DNA of 64,000 nucleotides from Bradyrhizobium sp. 4 (lineage in GTDB: Bacteria > Pseudomonadota > Alphaproteobacteria > Rhizobiales > Xanthobacteraceae), in contig NZ_CP064686.1 in the NCBI RefSeq assembly GCF_023100905.1, positions 3,906,001-3,970,000 on the forward strand, written 5' to 3'. The translations under genes and the position numbers were made by a program. Below the pieces are notes generated by a model. That model made no database searches. It was given only the letters and a program-made list of their open reading frames with translations, and had not been told where the DNA came from. Position 1 is the first letter of the stretch; every line of letters starts with the position of its first letter. Below, in pieces: positions 44,460 through 54,926 of the stretch.

Positions 44460-45068
44460 TCAGCCGCGCGGCGACCGCGGCGGCCTGCGCTTCGCCACAT
44501 GTCGGCGCGGCGAGCGTGTCACGCGGGGGCGAAGGCGGGTTACCGCGGCTTCACGACGAGGCTTGGTCTGGGCTGGACCGCGGGCGAGATCCATCAGCAT
44601 GCGCAGCGCCTCGACCACCGAGCGCTGGCGCACGGCGGTGCGGCCGATAGCACCAAAACGATGCTCGCGGTGAACGATGCGTCCATCGCGCGCGGCGGCG
44701 GCGAAATGCACGAGGCCAACCGGCTTGCCGGGCGTGGCGCCGCCGGGGCCGGCAATGCCGGTGATAGCGACTGCAAGATCGACGCCGGCACGCTCCAGCG
44801 CGCCGACCGCCATGGCCGTTGCGGTCTCCCTGCTGACGGCGCCGAAATTCGCAAGCGTGCCGGCCTCGACGCCGAGCATCGCGCGCTTGGCGTCGTTGGA
44901 ATAGGTGACGAAGCCCCGATCGATCACGTCGGAGGAGCCGGGAATGTCGGTCAGCGCGCCGGCAACCAGGCCGCCGGTGCAGGATTCGGCGGTCGCGATC
45001 GTCAGCTTGCGCATCCGGCACAGATCGAGCAGCGAGCGGGAGAGGGCGCGTGCGTCGCTGCCGGCCAT
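44460..45068 (-). CDS. CinA C-terminal family, nicotinamide-nucleotide amidohydrolase-like
   Basis: 202 residues. The core (1-165) is the PncC/CinA domain: TIATAESCTGGLVAGALTDIPGSS, FVTYSNDAKRAMLGV, AITGIAGPGGATPGKPVGLVHFA. PncC deamidates NMN in pyridine-nucleotide recycling. The last ~35 residues are an Arg/Pro-rich tail of no known role. 3 bp after ispDF on the minus strand, so co-transcribed. Confidence 0.92.
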   Translation of the reverse strand: MAGSDARALSRSLLDLCRMRKLTIATAESCTGGLVAGALTDIPGSSDVIDRGFVTYSNDAKRAMLGVEAGTLANFGAVSRETATAMAVGALERAGVDLAVAITGIAGPGGATPGKPVGLVHFAAAARDGRIVHREHRFGAIGRTAVRQRSVVEALRMLMDLARGPAQTKPRREAAVTRLRPRVTRSPRRHVAKRRPPRSPRG

Positions 45069-45071
45069 GGC

Positions 45072-46253
45072 CTAGACACTCCAGGGCAGGCGGACGGTAG
45101 CGCTCGCGGTGGCCGCGATGCCTTCCTCGCGGCCGGTGAAGCCGAGCCGCTCACTGGTGGTCGCCTTGACCGCGACCCGGGAGATGTCGACGCCGGAGAT
45201 CTCGGCGATGCGCGCGCGCATGGTGTCGCGCAAGGGGCCGATCTTCGGCCGCTCGCAGATCATGGTGACCTCGAGATTGGCGATGCGGCCGCCGCGCTGG
45301 GTGACGCGCTCGATGGCGTATTGCAAAAACTGGTCGGAGGAGGCGCCCTTCCACTTCGCGTCGCTGGGCGGGAAGTGCGATCCGATATCGCCGTCGGCGA
45401 GCGCGCCGAGGATGGCGTCGACCAGCGCATGCAGGCCGACATCGCCGTCAGAATGGGCCAGGAATCCCTTGGTGTGCGGTACGCGCACGCCGCAGATCAT
45501 GAGATGGTCGCCCTCGCCGAAGGCGTGGACGTCGTAGCCCGTGCCGGTCCTGATGTCGCCGAGCAGGCTGGCCAGCCGCGCTTCCTCGCGCACGAAATCC
45601 TCGGGAGTGGTGAGCTTCATATTGGCAACATCGCCTTCAAAGGTTGCAACCGTCAATCCCGCCCATTCGGCAATCGCGGCATCGTCGGTGAAATCGCTGC
45701 GTCCATCCTGGGCCGCGCGACGATGGGCTTCGAGGATGACGTCGAAGCGAAAGGATTGCGGCGTCTGTGCGATCCGCAATCGCGCCCGATCCGGCGTGTC
45801 CTCGACATTACCGTTCTCGCCGGTGACCTTGATGGTGTCGGTGACGGGAACGGCGGGGATCGCGGCGCCGGTGCGGCTGGCCGCATCGATCGCGCGGGTG
45901 ATCACGCCTTCCGAAACGAAGGGGCGCGCGGCGTCGTGGATCAGGACGATGTCGGGCTTGTGTCTGGCGAGCGCTTCGAGACCCGCGAGCACCGAGGCCT
46001 GCCGGGTCGCGCCGCCCTTGACCGGCGCCTCGTGGCTGAGCCCTGCGACCGCCGCCGTGAACATGGCGCCGTCGTCGGGGTTCACGACCGGCTGAACCGC
46101 GAACACGTCCGCATGACGGCTGAAGGCCTCCATGGCGCGATAGATCACCGGCACGCCGCCGATCTCGCGATATTGTTTGGGGCCGCCGGCGCCTGCGCGC
46201 AGGCCGCGTCCGGCCGCGACGAGGACGACTGCGGTGCGCTGTGATTTCGCCAT
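45072..46253 (-). CDS. ispDF: Bifunctional IspD/IspF isoprenoid enzyme
   Basis: 393 residues from ATG 46253 (a longer start is possible). Residues 1-~230 are IspD, 2-C-methyl-D-erythritol 4-phosphate cytidylyltransferase (VVLVAAGRGLRAGAGGPKQY, VLIHDAARPFV, TDTIK). Residues ~235-393 are IspF, MECDP synthase (GTGYDVHAFGEGD, LAHSDGDVGLHALVDAILGA with zinc-binding D/H, ATTSERLGFTGREEGI). The two non-adjacent steps of the MEP pathway are fused in one chain, as is common in alphaproteobacteria. Confidence 0.97.
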   Translation of the reverse strand: MAKSQRTAVVLVAAGRGLRAGAGGPKQYREIGGVPVIYRAMEAFSRHADVFAVQPVVNPDDGAMFTAAVAGLSHEAPVKGGATRQASVLAGLEALARHKPDIVLIHDAARPFVSEGVITRAIDAASRTGAAIPAVPVTDTIKVTGENGNVEDTPDRARLRIAQTPQSFRFDVILEAHRRAAQDGRSDFTDDAAIAEWAGLTVATFEGDVANMKLTTPEDFVREEARLASLLGDIRTGTGYDVHAFGEGDHLMICGVRVPHTKGFLAHSDGDVGLHALVDAILGALADGDIGSHFPPSDAKWKGASSDQFLQYAIERVTQRGGRIANLEVTMICERPKIGPLRDTMRARIAEISGVDISRVAVKATTSERLGFTGREEGIAATASATVRLPWSV

Positions 46254-46431
46254 AGGACTCAAATACTCATTTGGTGATGAAGAGAGTCGGGGGTGGGGTG
46301 ATTGCCGCATGCCTCTAGCACGGCAGGCCCGCAAAAAAAGGGGGTTTCCCCGGATTGTGGGAAACAGCATTTTGCTGCACCGCACTTGAAAGATTGTCAG
46401 AACTGTCTAAACTGTAGGCATGACGCTTGAC

Positions 46432-46448
46432 TGCACAAGAATTGTGCG
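46432..46448. promoter_or_regulatory. NtrC-like 17-bp dyad upstream of dusB-ntrBC
   Basis: TGCACAAGAATTGTGCG has the TGCAC-N7-GTGCA geometry of NtrC enhancer sites, with one mismatch at the end. A TGCACC half-site lies at about 46375-46380, roughly 56 bp upstream. The position, just before the dusB (nifR3) start region, fits autoregulation of the nifR3-ntrBC operon known in rhizobia. Inference from consensus only. Confidence 0.5.
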
Positions 46449-46459
46449 CAAGATAGGTC

Positions 46460-47536
46460 ATGGCAGGCGCGATGAGGCGCTGCCAACGCAACGAGACCCC
46501 TGTGACCGGCTCGGCAGTATCAGGCTCTAAGCCATTGAAGATAGGCGATATTGATGTCGCCACCCCGGTCTTCCTGGCGCCGATGTCGGGGGTGACTGAC
46601 TCGCCCGTCCGCCGGCTGGCCGCCGAGTTGGGAGCCGGTCTGGTGGTGTCCGAAATGACGGCCAGCGACGAACTCGCCAATGGCCATCGGATGTCCCGGT
46701 TGCGCTGCGAAGCCACCGGGATCGGTCCGCACGTGGTCCAACTCGCCGGTTGCGAGACGCACTGGATGGCAGAGGGCGCCCGGATTGCCGAAGCCGACGG
46801 CGCCGACATTATCGACATCAACATGGGCTGTCCGGCCCGTCACGTCACCGGCGGCCAGTCCGGTTCCGCCTTGATGCGCGACCTCGACCACGCCGTCAGC
46901 CTGATCGAAGCGACGATCGCGGCGGTGAAGGTACCGGTGACGCTGAAGATGCGGCTCGGCTGGGACGACCGCACCCGCAATGCGCCGGAACTGGCGCGTC
47001 GCGCGCAGGCGTCAGGCATCAAGCTCGTCACCGTGCACGGCCGCACCCGCTGCCAGTTCTACAAGGGCGAGGCCGATTGGGACGCGATCCGCGCCGTACG
47101 CGAGGCCATCTCCATTCCGCTCGTCGTCAATGGCGACATCACCACTTTCGAGAAGGCGCTCGCGGCGTTAGAGGCCTCCGGCGCCGATGCCGTGATGATC
47201 GGCCGCGGTGCGCAGGGCCAGCCCTGGCTGCCCGGCCAGATCGGCCGGCGCCTGAGGGGCGGGGCGGCGGAAGCCACGCCGTCGCTCGAGACGCAGCTGC
47301 ATTACGTCCGCACGCTTTATGAGGGCGTCTGCGCGCTCTACGGCCTGCGCATCGGTCTGCGGCACGCGCGAAAACATCTGGGCTGGGCGCTCGACGTCGC
47401 GGCCGATGTGAGCCGCGCGCCGGCCGAGAAACTGAAATCCTGGCGCCAGAAAATCCTCACCTCGGAGGATCCGCGCCTCGTCCACCGGTCACTGCAAGAT
47501 GCCTTCGACGACTTCGCATGGAGCGCCGCTGCATGA
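46460..47536 (+). CDS. dusB: tRNA-dihydrouridine synthase (NifR3/DusB)
   Basis: 358 residues in the full frame; GTG 46502 is an alternative start that gives a length nearer the family. FMN-barrel motifs: VFLAPMSGVTDSPVRRLA, INMGCPARHVTGGQSGSALM (catalytic Cys in GCP), VTLKMRLGWDD, VHGRTRCQFYKGEADW, NGDITTFEKAL, GRGAQGQPWL. Reduces uridines in tRNA D-loops. Its stop overlaps the ntrB start by 4 bp, the nifR3-ntrBC arrangement. Confidence 0.95.
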   Translation: MAGAMRRCQRNETPVTGSAVSGSKPLKIGDIDVATPVFLAPMSGVTDSPVRRLAAELGAGLVVSEMTASDELANGHRMSRLRCEATGIGPHVVQLAGCETHWMAEGARIAEADGADIIDINMGCPARHVTGGQSGSALMRDLDHAVSLIEATIAAVKVPVTLKMRLGWDDRTRNAPELARRAQASGIKLVTVHGRTRCQFYKGEADWDAIRAVREAISIPLVVNGDITTFEKALAALEASGADAVMIGRGAQGQPWLPGQIGRRLRGGAAEATPSLETQLHYVRTLYEGVCALYGLRIGLRHARKHLGWALDVAADVSRAPAEKLKSWRQKILTSEDPRLVHRSLQDAFDDFAWSAAA

Positions 47537-48708
47537 GCTCAGCCGCTGAACATCGTCGGCCGTTTCCGTCCGACAGCGATGCCATCCTGGATGCACTGCC
47601 CAATCCCGTGCTCATGATCGGACCGGACGGCAAGATCGTCGCCGCCAACATCGCAACCGAAGCCTTCTTCGATATCTCGACGCAGTTTTTGAAGCGGCAG
47701 TCGCTGAAAGAGCTGGTGCCGTTCGGCAGCCCCTTGCTGGCGCTGATCGATCAGGTGCGTTCGTCGAACGCGCCGGTCAACGAATACAAGGTCGATCTGG
47801 GCACGCCACGCATGGGCGGAGACCGCCAGGTCGATCTGCATGTTGCCCCCGTCACGGAACGGCCCGGCCATATCGTGGTGATGCTCCAGGAGCGCTCCAT
47901 CGCCGACAAGATGGACCGCCAGCTCACCCATCGCAGCGCCGCGCGCTCGGTGATCGCGCTCGCCGCGATGCTGGCGCATGAAATCAAGAACCCGCTCTCC
48001 GGCATCCGCGGCGCGGCGCAGCTCCTGGAGCAGCAGGCCTCCTCGGAAGACCGCATGCTGACGCGGCTGATCTGCGATGAGGCCGACCGCATCGTGACGC
48101 TGGTCGACCGCATGGAGGTGTTCGGCGACGAGCGCCCCGTGGTGCGCGGCCCCGTCAACATCCATTCGGTGCTCGATCACGTCAAACGGCTGGCGCAGTC
48201 CGGCTTTGCCCGCAACATCCGCTTCGTCGAGGACTACGATCCCTCGCTGCCGCCGGTACTGGCGAACCAGGACCAGCTCATCCAGGTGTTCCTCAACCTG
48301 GTGAAGAACGCCGCCGAAGCGCTGATCGACGTTCCCGACGGTGAAATCCAGCTCACCACCGCGTTTCGCCCAGGCGTGCGGCTGTCAGTCCCCGGTCAAA
48401 AATCCCGTGTATCCCTGCCGCTCGAATTCTGCGTGAAGGACAACGGACCAGGCGTGCCTGACGATCTTCTGCCAAACCTGTTCGATCCCTTCGTCACCAC
48501 CAAGCAGACCGGCTCGGGTCTGGGCCTCGCGCTGGTCGCGAAGATCATCGGGGATCACGGGGGCATCATCGAATGCGAATCTCAGCCGCGGAAGACCACC
48601 TTCCGCGTGCTGATGCCGATGTATTCCACATCGGTGAAACATGCCGATCAAAGCAGTCGCGACGGCTCTGCCGGGAAGTCGTCGTCTGCGTCACAGGGGG
48701 CAAAATGA
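47533..48708 (+). CDS. ntrB: Nitrogen-regulation sensor kinase NtrB
   Basis: 391 residues from ATG 47533 (ATGA overlap with dusB; ATG 47518 is less likely). PAS domain (~15-115: ILDALPNPVLMIGPDGKIVAAN), HisKA with MLAHEIKNPLSGIRG (phospho-His H149), and HATPase motifs NLVKNAAEAL, DNGPGVP, TTKQTGSGLGLAL. Soluble. Phosphorylates NtrC under nitrogen limitation and is switched to phosphatase by PII. Confidence 0.97.
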   Translation: MSSAAEHRRPFPSDSDAILDALPNPVLMIGPDGKIVAANIATEAFFDISTQFLKRQSLKELVPFGSPLLALIDQVRSSNAPVNEYKVDLGTPRMGGDRQVDLHVAPVTERPGHIVVMLQERSIADKMDRQLTHRSAARSVIALAAMLAHEIKNPLSGIRGAAQLLEQQASSEDRMLTRLICDEADRIVTLVDRMEVFGDERPVVRGPVNIHSVLDHVKRLAQSGFARNIRFVEDYDPSLPPVLANQDQLIQVFLNLVKNAAEALIDVPDGEIQLTTAFRPGVRLSVPGQKSRVSLPLEFCVKDNGPGVPDDLLPNLFDPFVTTKQTGSGLGLALVAKIIGDHGGIIECESQPRKTTFRVLMPMYSTSVKHADQSSRDGSAGKSSSASQGAK

Positions 48709-48717
48709 GGATTAACG

Positions 48718-50160
<1,443 letters not shown>

Positions 50161-50179
50161 CCTTCCCGCAACGGACGGT

Positions 50180-50212
50180 GGCTCAGCTCCCCCTACCAAG
50201 CGGAGCTGAGCC
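50180..50212 (+). terminator. Hairpin downstream of ntrC
   Basis: Perfect 11-bp arms GGCTCAGCTCC (50180-50190) and GGAGCTGAGCC (50202-50212), extended by further pairing outside. No T-run follows, so it may partially terminate or stabilise the dusB-ntrBC mRNA before ntrYX. Confidence 0.55.
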
Positions 50213-50272
50213 TGTCCGGATCGCGCTGGCCGTTGTGGCTGACGCGGTGAGCAGAAGTCCGGACCGGACTGA

Positions 50273-50291
50273 AATGTTCCGCAGGAACATT
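50273..50291. repeat. 8-3-8 perfect palindrome between ntrC and ntrY
   Basis: AATGTTCC-GCA-GGAACATT. Perfect arms; could be a regulator site or a short hairpin. It lies 38 bp beyond the stop of the small minus-strand ORF. Confidence 0.5.
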
Positions 50292-50328
50292 CAAATGATG
50301 ATTTCAGCCGCGGGACGCGTCCCCGCAC

Positions 50329-50475
50329 TTATCTGAGAAATCGGCCTGACACCGGCATCGCGCTGGCGACATTCGCCGTGGGCTCCTGCACCCCGACACC
50401 GTTGACCAGGAGGTCGGCCGCCACGATCAGCAGCAGCACGGCCGACACCATCATTGCGAGAAAGAACCTGTGCAT
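50329..50475 (-). CDS. Candidate 48-aa membrane protein
   Basis: ATG 50475, then a single membrane span (FLAMMVSAVLLLIVAADLLV) and a short polar tail ending SGRFLR. Antisense-oriented in the ntrC-ntrY gap, in a stretch with no other gene. The hydrophobic run and a start well placed at its beginning argue for a real small protein, but there is no family recognition. Confidence 0.45.
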   Translation of the reverse strand: MHRFFLAMMVSAVLLLIVAADLLVNGVGVQEPTANVASAMPVSGRFLR

Positions 50476-50649
50476 GCTGGTCAAGCCGTGAGGGCCGGAA
50501 TGCGTTCCCGCCCTCCGGCATGTCGCTGTGGATGCGCGGGTCGGTCGCGGCGAGGGCGCCGCGGAATTGTCGCAATTCGGCAACAATGTGGTACGAATGC
50601 ATCAGTATCCGCCCGCCGCGGACCCCGTTTTTCAGCACCCATTGCCGGA

Positions 50650-53043
50650 ATGACCAGCGCAGACACCTCGGCCGCATCCTTTGACACGGCCCCAGCTGAA
50701 GAGCCCCGGCGTTGGTCGGCGCGACGCTGGCTGGCGCCGTTCGCCGTGGCGCTGGCCCTGCTGTCGGCCTGCCTGACATTCCTGGTCCTGACCGGCCTCA
50801 CGTCAATCGAGCCGACCCCTGCGGTTGTCCGCTCGTTCTACCTGATCAATGCGGGCACCATCCTGCTGCTGGTCGGCATCATCATCCGCGAGCTCTGGCA
50901 GCTGATCCTGGCGCGACGCCGCGGCAGGGCGGCCGCGCGCCTCCATGTCCAGATCGTCAGCCTGTTCTCGATCGTGGCGGTGCTGCCGGCGGTGCTGGTC
51001 GCCGTCGTCGCCAACGTCACCATCGAGCGCGGCCTCGACCGCCTGTTCTCCGGCCCGACCAAGGAGGTGATCCAGAATTCGCTGACGATCGCGCGCGCCT
51101 ACATGCAGGACCACGCGCAGCTGATCCGAGGCGACATTCTCGGCATGGCCAACGACATCGCCCACGCCCGGCCGCTCTACGACCAGGATCGCCGCTCTTT
51201 TCGCGAATTGCTGACGTCCAGCGCCGCCTCGCGCAATTTGCCGGGCGCGATGATCATCGACAAGAACACCAACATTCTCGAATCCGCCGATACCGGCATG
51301 CGGCTGGCCTATTCGCCGCCGGCGCCGGACTTCCTCAGCAACGTCAACGAATCCGAACCCGAGATCGCGGTGCTGCCCGATGCGAGCTTCGTCGCCGCGG
51401 TGGTCCGCTTGCGCGCCTTCAGCGACACTTTCCTCTACGTCGCGAGGCCGCTCGATCCGAACGTCGTCAACCAACTCAAGCAGACCGAGGTCAGCGTCGC
51501 CGAATACGCCCAGATCGAGTCGCGCCGGCTCGGCATCCAGGTCGCGTTCGCGCTGATGTTCGCGGTGATCGCGCTGACCATCCTGATGGCCTCGGTGCTG
51601 ATCGGCCTCAACTTCGCCAACTCGCTGGTCTCGCCGATCCGGCGACTGATGAACGCGGCCCAGACGGTCTCGACAGGCGATCTCCATGTGAAAGTGCCGG
51701 TGCACCAGTCGGAAGGCGACCTCGCCCAGCTGGGTGAGACCTTCAACAAGATGACGGAGGAGTTGCGCAGCCAGCGCGACGAGCTCGTCAACGCCAGCGA
51801 CCTCATCGACAGCCGCCGCCGCTTCATCGAGGCGGTGCTGTCGTCCGCGAGCGCCGGCATCATCGGCGTGGATAATTCAGGCAGCGTCGGCATTCTCAAC
51901 CGTTCCGCCGAAAAGCTGATCGGGCACTCCGAAGCCGAGACGCTCGGCCATCCGCTCTCCGACGTGCTGCCCGAGCTCGAGGAGATGATGAAGACGGCGC
52001 GGGAAGGGACCCAGCGCCTGGTGCAGGGGCAGATCACGATCACGCGGGACGGGCAGGAACGCAATCTGTCGGTCCGCGTCAGCGCCGAGAAGACCAGCCA
52101 GCCGCACGACAGCTACATCATCACGCTCGACGACATCACCGAACTGGTCTCGGCGCAGCGTACCTCGGCCTGGGGCGACGTCGCGCGCCGCATCGCGCAT
52201 GAGATCAAGAACCCGCTGACCCCGATCCAGCTCTCCGCCGAGCGCATTCGCCGCAAATTCGGCAAGGACATCACCGACGGCAAGGACAAGCAGATCTTCG
52301 AACAGTGCACCGACACCATCGTGCGCCAGGTCGACGATATCCGCCGCATGGTCGACGAGTTCTCGCGCTTCGCGCGGATGCCGAAGCCGGTGATGGAGGG
52401 TGAGGACGTCGCCGACGCAGTGCGGCAGGCGGTGTTCCTGATGAAGGTCGCCCATCCCGAGATCGATATCGAGGCCGAATTCAAGGAAGACCCGCTGCGC
52501 GCCCAATTCGACCGGCGGCTGATCTCGCAGGCGGTCACCAACATCGTCAAGAACGCCACCGAGGCGATCGAGCAGGTCCCCCTGGAGGAGCTCGGCAAAG
52601 GCCGGATCGACGTCGTGGTCTCGCGCGAGGGCGAGGACGTGCTGATCGACGTCGTCGACAACGGCATCGGCCTGCCCAAGGTGGCGCGCTCGCGCCTGCT
52701 CGAGCCCTATGTGACGACACGCGCCAAGGGCACCGGCCTTGGGCTCGCGATCGTCGGTCGCGTGCTGGAAGACCATGGCGGGCGCATCGAGCTGAAGGAT
52801 GCCTCGGACTTCCGCGAGGGCCAGCGTGGCGCCTGGATGCGGATGCGTTTTGCGATCTCCGGCGCTCCCGCGAAGAGCGAGGGGGCCGAACCGGCGGGCG
52901 GGGCAACGACCAAGCCGGAAATCGGCGAAACGGCCACGCAATCCGTCAAGGATCCGGAAACAAAGCAAGCGGCCGTCGAAACCAAAGAGCCGGCTGAAAA
53001 GACCAATGATTCAACGAAGATCGAAGCCTCAACAGGCAGCTGA
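50650..53043 (+). CDS. ntrY: Membrane sensor kinase NtrY
   Basis: 797 residues from ATG 50650; the frame extends to 50470 but the upstream part is not NtrY-like. Three N-terminal spans (~28-49, 63-84, 106-128), a periplasmic sensing region, a fourth span (~300-322, FALMFAVIALTILMASVLIG), HAMP, PAS (~400-500), HisKA ARRIAHEIKNPLTPIQLSAER and HATPase DNGIGLP, RAKGTGLGLAIV. The C-terminal ~60 residues are a low-complexity Ala/Thr/Glu/Lys tail. Partner of NtrX; senses nitrogen or redox state. Confidence 0.96.
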   Translation: MTSADTSAASFDTAPAEEPRRWSARRWLAPFAVALALLSACLTFLVLTGLTSIEPTPAVVRSFYLINAGTILLLVGIIIRELWQLILARRRGRAAARLHVQIVSLFSIVAVLPAVLVAVVANVTIERGLDRLFSGPTKEVIQNSLTIARAYMQDHAQLIRGDILGMANDIAHARPLYDQDRRSFRELLTSSAASRNLPGAMIIDKNTNILESADTGMRLAYSPPAPDFLSNVNESEPEIAVLPDASFVAAVVRLRAFSDTFLYVARPLDPNVVNQLKQTEVSVAEYAQIESRRLGIQVAFALMFAVIALTILMASVLIGLNFANSLVSPIRRLMNAAQTVSTGDLHVKVPVHQSEGDLAQLGETFNKMTEELRSQRDELVNASDLIDSRRRFIEAVLSSASAGIIGVDNSGSVGILNRSAEKLIGHSEAETLGHPLSDVLPELEEMMKTAREGTQRLVQGQITITRDGQERNLSVRVSAEKTSQPHDSYIITLDDITELVSAQRTSAWGDVARRIAHEIKNPLTPIQLSAERIRRKFGKDITDGKDKQIFEQCTDTIVRQVDDIRRMVDEFSRFARMPKPVMEGEDVADAVRQAVFLMKVAHPEIDIEAEFKEDPLRAQFDRRLISQAVTNIVKNATEAIEQVPLEELGKGRIDVVVSREGEDVLIDVVDNGIGLPKVARSRLLEPYVTTRAKGTGLGLAIVGRVLEDHGGRIELKDASDFREGQRGAWMRMRFAISGAPAKSEGAEPAGGATTKPEIGETATQSVKDPETKQAAVETKEPAEKTNDSTKIEASTGS

Positions 53044-53058
53044 GAAAACAGGCGACCC

Positions 53059-54429
53059 ATGGCAAGTGAAATTCTGATTGTCGATGATGAGGCCGATATT
53101 CGGGATCTCGTTGCGGGCATCCTCGAAGACGAGGGCTTCGTGACCCGGACCGCGCGCGACAGCGATACGGCGCTCGCCGAGATCGCCAACCGCAGGCCGC
53201 ATCTGGTGTTCCTCGACATCTGGCTGCAAGGCTCCAAGCTCGACGGCTTGCAGCTCCTGGAGCAGGTCAAGAAGGACAACCCCGATCTCCCGGTCGTGAT
53301 GATCTCCGGCCACGGCAACATCGAGACCGCGGTCGCCGCGATCAAGCGTGGGGCTTACGACTTCATCGAGAAGCCGTTCAAGACCGACCGGTTGATCCTG
53401 GTCGCCAACCGTGCACTGGAGAACTCGCGGCTCAAGCGCGAGGTCAAGGAGCTGAAGCAGCTCGCGCCGAGCGCAAGCTCGCTGGTCGGCCGCTCGCCCA
53501 GCATGAACCAGCTGCGCCAGACCATCGAGCGTGCGGCCAAGGCCAACAGCCGCATCCTGATTGTCGGTCCCGCTGGCGCCGGCAAGGAACTGACCGCCCG
53601 CACGTTGCACACGGCCTCGGGCCGCGCCGACGGCCCCTTCGTCGTCATCAACGCCGCTGCGATCACGCCCGAGCGGATGGAGCACGAGCTGTTCGGCATC
53701 GAGCAGTCCAACGGCGAGCACGCGCGCAAGCCCGGCGCGCTCGAAGAGGCCCACGGCGGCACGCTGTTCATCGACGAAATCGCGGACATGCCGCGCGAGA
53801 CCCAGAACAAGATCTTGCGCGTGCTGGTCGAGCAGTCGTTCCAGCGCGTCGGCGGCAACGGCAAGGTCCAGGTCGACGTCCGCATCATCTCCTCCACCGC
53901 GCGCAATCTGGAAGAGGAGATCGCGGCCGGCCATTTCCGCGAGGATCTCTATCATCGGCTCTCGGTGGTGCCGATCCGCGTGCCCGCATTGTCGGAGCGG
54001 CGTGAGGACATTCCGGAATTGATCGACTATTTTATGGAGCAGATCTCCGCGGGCAGCGGCCTGCCCAAGCGGCAGATCGGCCAGGACGCGATGGCGGTGC
54101 TGCAGTCGCATGTCTGGCCGGGCAATGTGCGCCAGCTCCGCAACAACGTTGAGAGAGTCATGATTCTGGCCGCGGGCGGGCCTGAGGTCATCATCACTGC
54201 CGACATGCTGCCGCAGGATGTCGGCTCCATGGTGCCGGCGATGCCGACCAGCAACAATGGCGAGCACATCATGGGCCTGCCGCTGCGCGAAGCGCGCGAA
54301 GTGTTCGAGCGCGACTATTTGATTGCACAGATCAGCCGTTTCTCAGGAAATATTTCTCGCACGGCCGAGTTTGTTGGCATGGAACGCTCGGCACTGCACC
54401 GGAAGTTGAAGGCGCTCGGCGTCGGCTGA
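53059..54429 (+). CDS. ntrX: Response regulator NtrX
   Basis: 456 residues. Receiver with D53 (LVFLDIWLQGS), AAA+ domain with Walker A GPAGAGKE and Walker B LFIDEIADMP, and a C-terminal Fis-like helix-turn-helix (ISRTAEFVGMERSALHRKL). The GAFTGA sigma-54-contact loop of NtrC is absent: the matching place reads FGIEQSNGEHARKPGAL. That agrees with NtrX acting independently of sigma-54. 15 bp after ntrY. Confidence 0.96.
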   Translation: MASEILIVDDEADIRDLVAGILEDEGFVTRTARDSDTALAEIANRRPHLVFLDIWLQGSKLDGLQLLEQVKKDNPDLPVVMISGHGNIETAVAAIKRGAYDFIEKPFKTDRLILVANRALENSRLKREVKELKQLAPSASSLVGRSPSMNQLRQTIERAAKANSRILIVGPAGAGKELTARTLHTASGRADGPFVVINAAAITPERMEHELFGIEQSNGEHARKPGALEEAHGGTLFIDEIADMPRETQNKILRVLVEQSFQRVGGNGKVQVDVRIISSTARNLEEEIAAGHFREDLYHRLSVVPIRVPALSERREDIPELIDYFMEQISAGSGLPKRQIGQDAMAVLQSHVWPGNVRQLRNNVERVMILAAGGPEVIITADMLPQDVGSMVPAMPTSNNGEHIMGLPLREAREVFERDYLIAQISRFSGNISRTAEFVGMERSALHRKLKALGVG

Positions 54430-54666
54430 CGCTGCGACGTCGTTGGAATAGGCGAGGAAAATCATCGATTTCCGTAGTTTTTCGGGGCAATACGGCGTGG
54501 GCTGCCGCGTCAAGCGGCTTGCCTAATAAGCCTACCTGTCCTCTAATCGAACCGCTGTCCCTCCGAGGGGGATCTCATGAGGGACGGCACCGGACGAGGA
54601 CCCCGGATTTTCAAAAGAGGGCCGCAACCGGCGCAATAAAAAGAAACTCAAAGCGAGAAAAAAACA

Positions 54667-54915
54667 ATGGCGGCAGACCGCGCACAAAACCTGCAGGACA
54701 CCTTCCTTAATCACGTTCGCAAAACCAAAACGCCACTGACGATCTTTCTGGTCAACGGAGTGAAGCTCCAGGGCATCGTGACCTGGTTCGACAATTTCTG
54801 TTTGCTGCTTCGGCGCGACGGTCACTCGCAGCTCGTCTACAAGCATGCGATCTCGACCATCATGCCGGGCGCTCCGATCCAGTTGTTCGAAGGCGGCGAG
54901 GACCAGCCGGCTTGA
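54667..54915 (+). CDS. hfq: RNA chaperone Hfq
   Basis: 82 residues, the usual alphaproteobacterial length. Sm1 motif LQDTFLNHVRKTKTPLTIFLVNGVKLQG and Sm2 YKHAISTIMP are intact. Hfq hexamers pair small RNAs with mRNAs, including nifA regulation in rhizobia. 237 bp separate it from ntrX, so it has its own promoter or is processed; hflX follows at 11 bp. Confidence 0.98.
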   Translation: MAADRAQNLQDTFLNHVRKTKTPLTIFLVNGVKLQGIVTWFDNFCLLLRRDGHSQLVYKHAISTIMPGAPIQLFEGGEDQPA

Positions 54916-54926
54916 GAGTGATCTGA

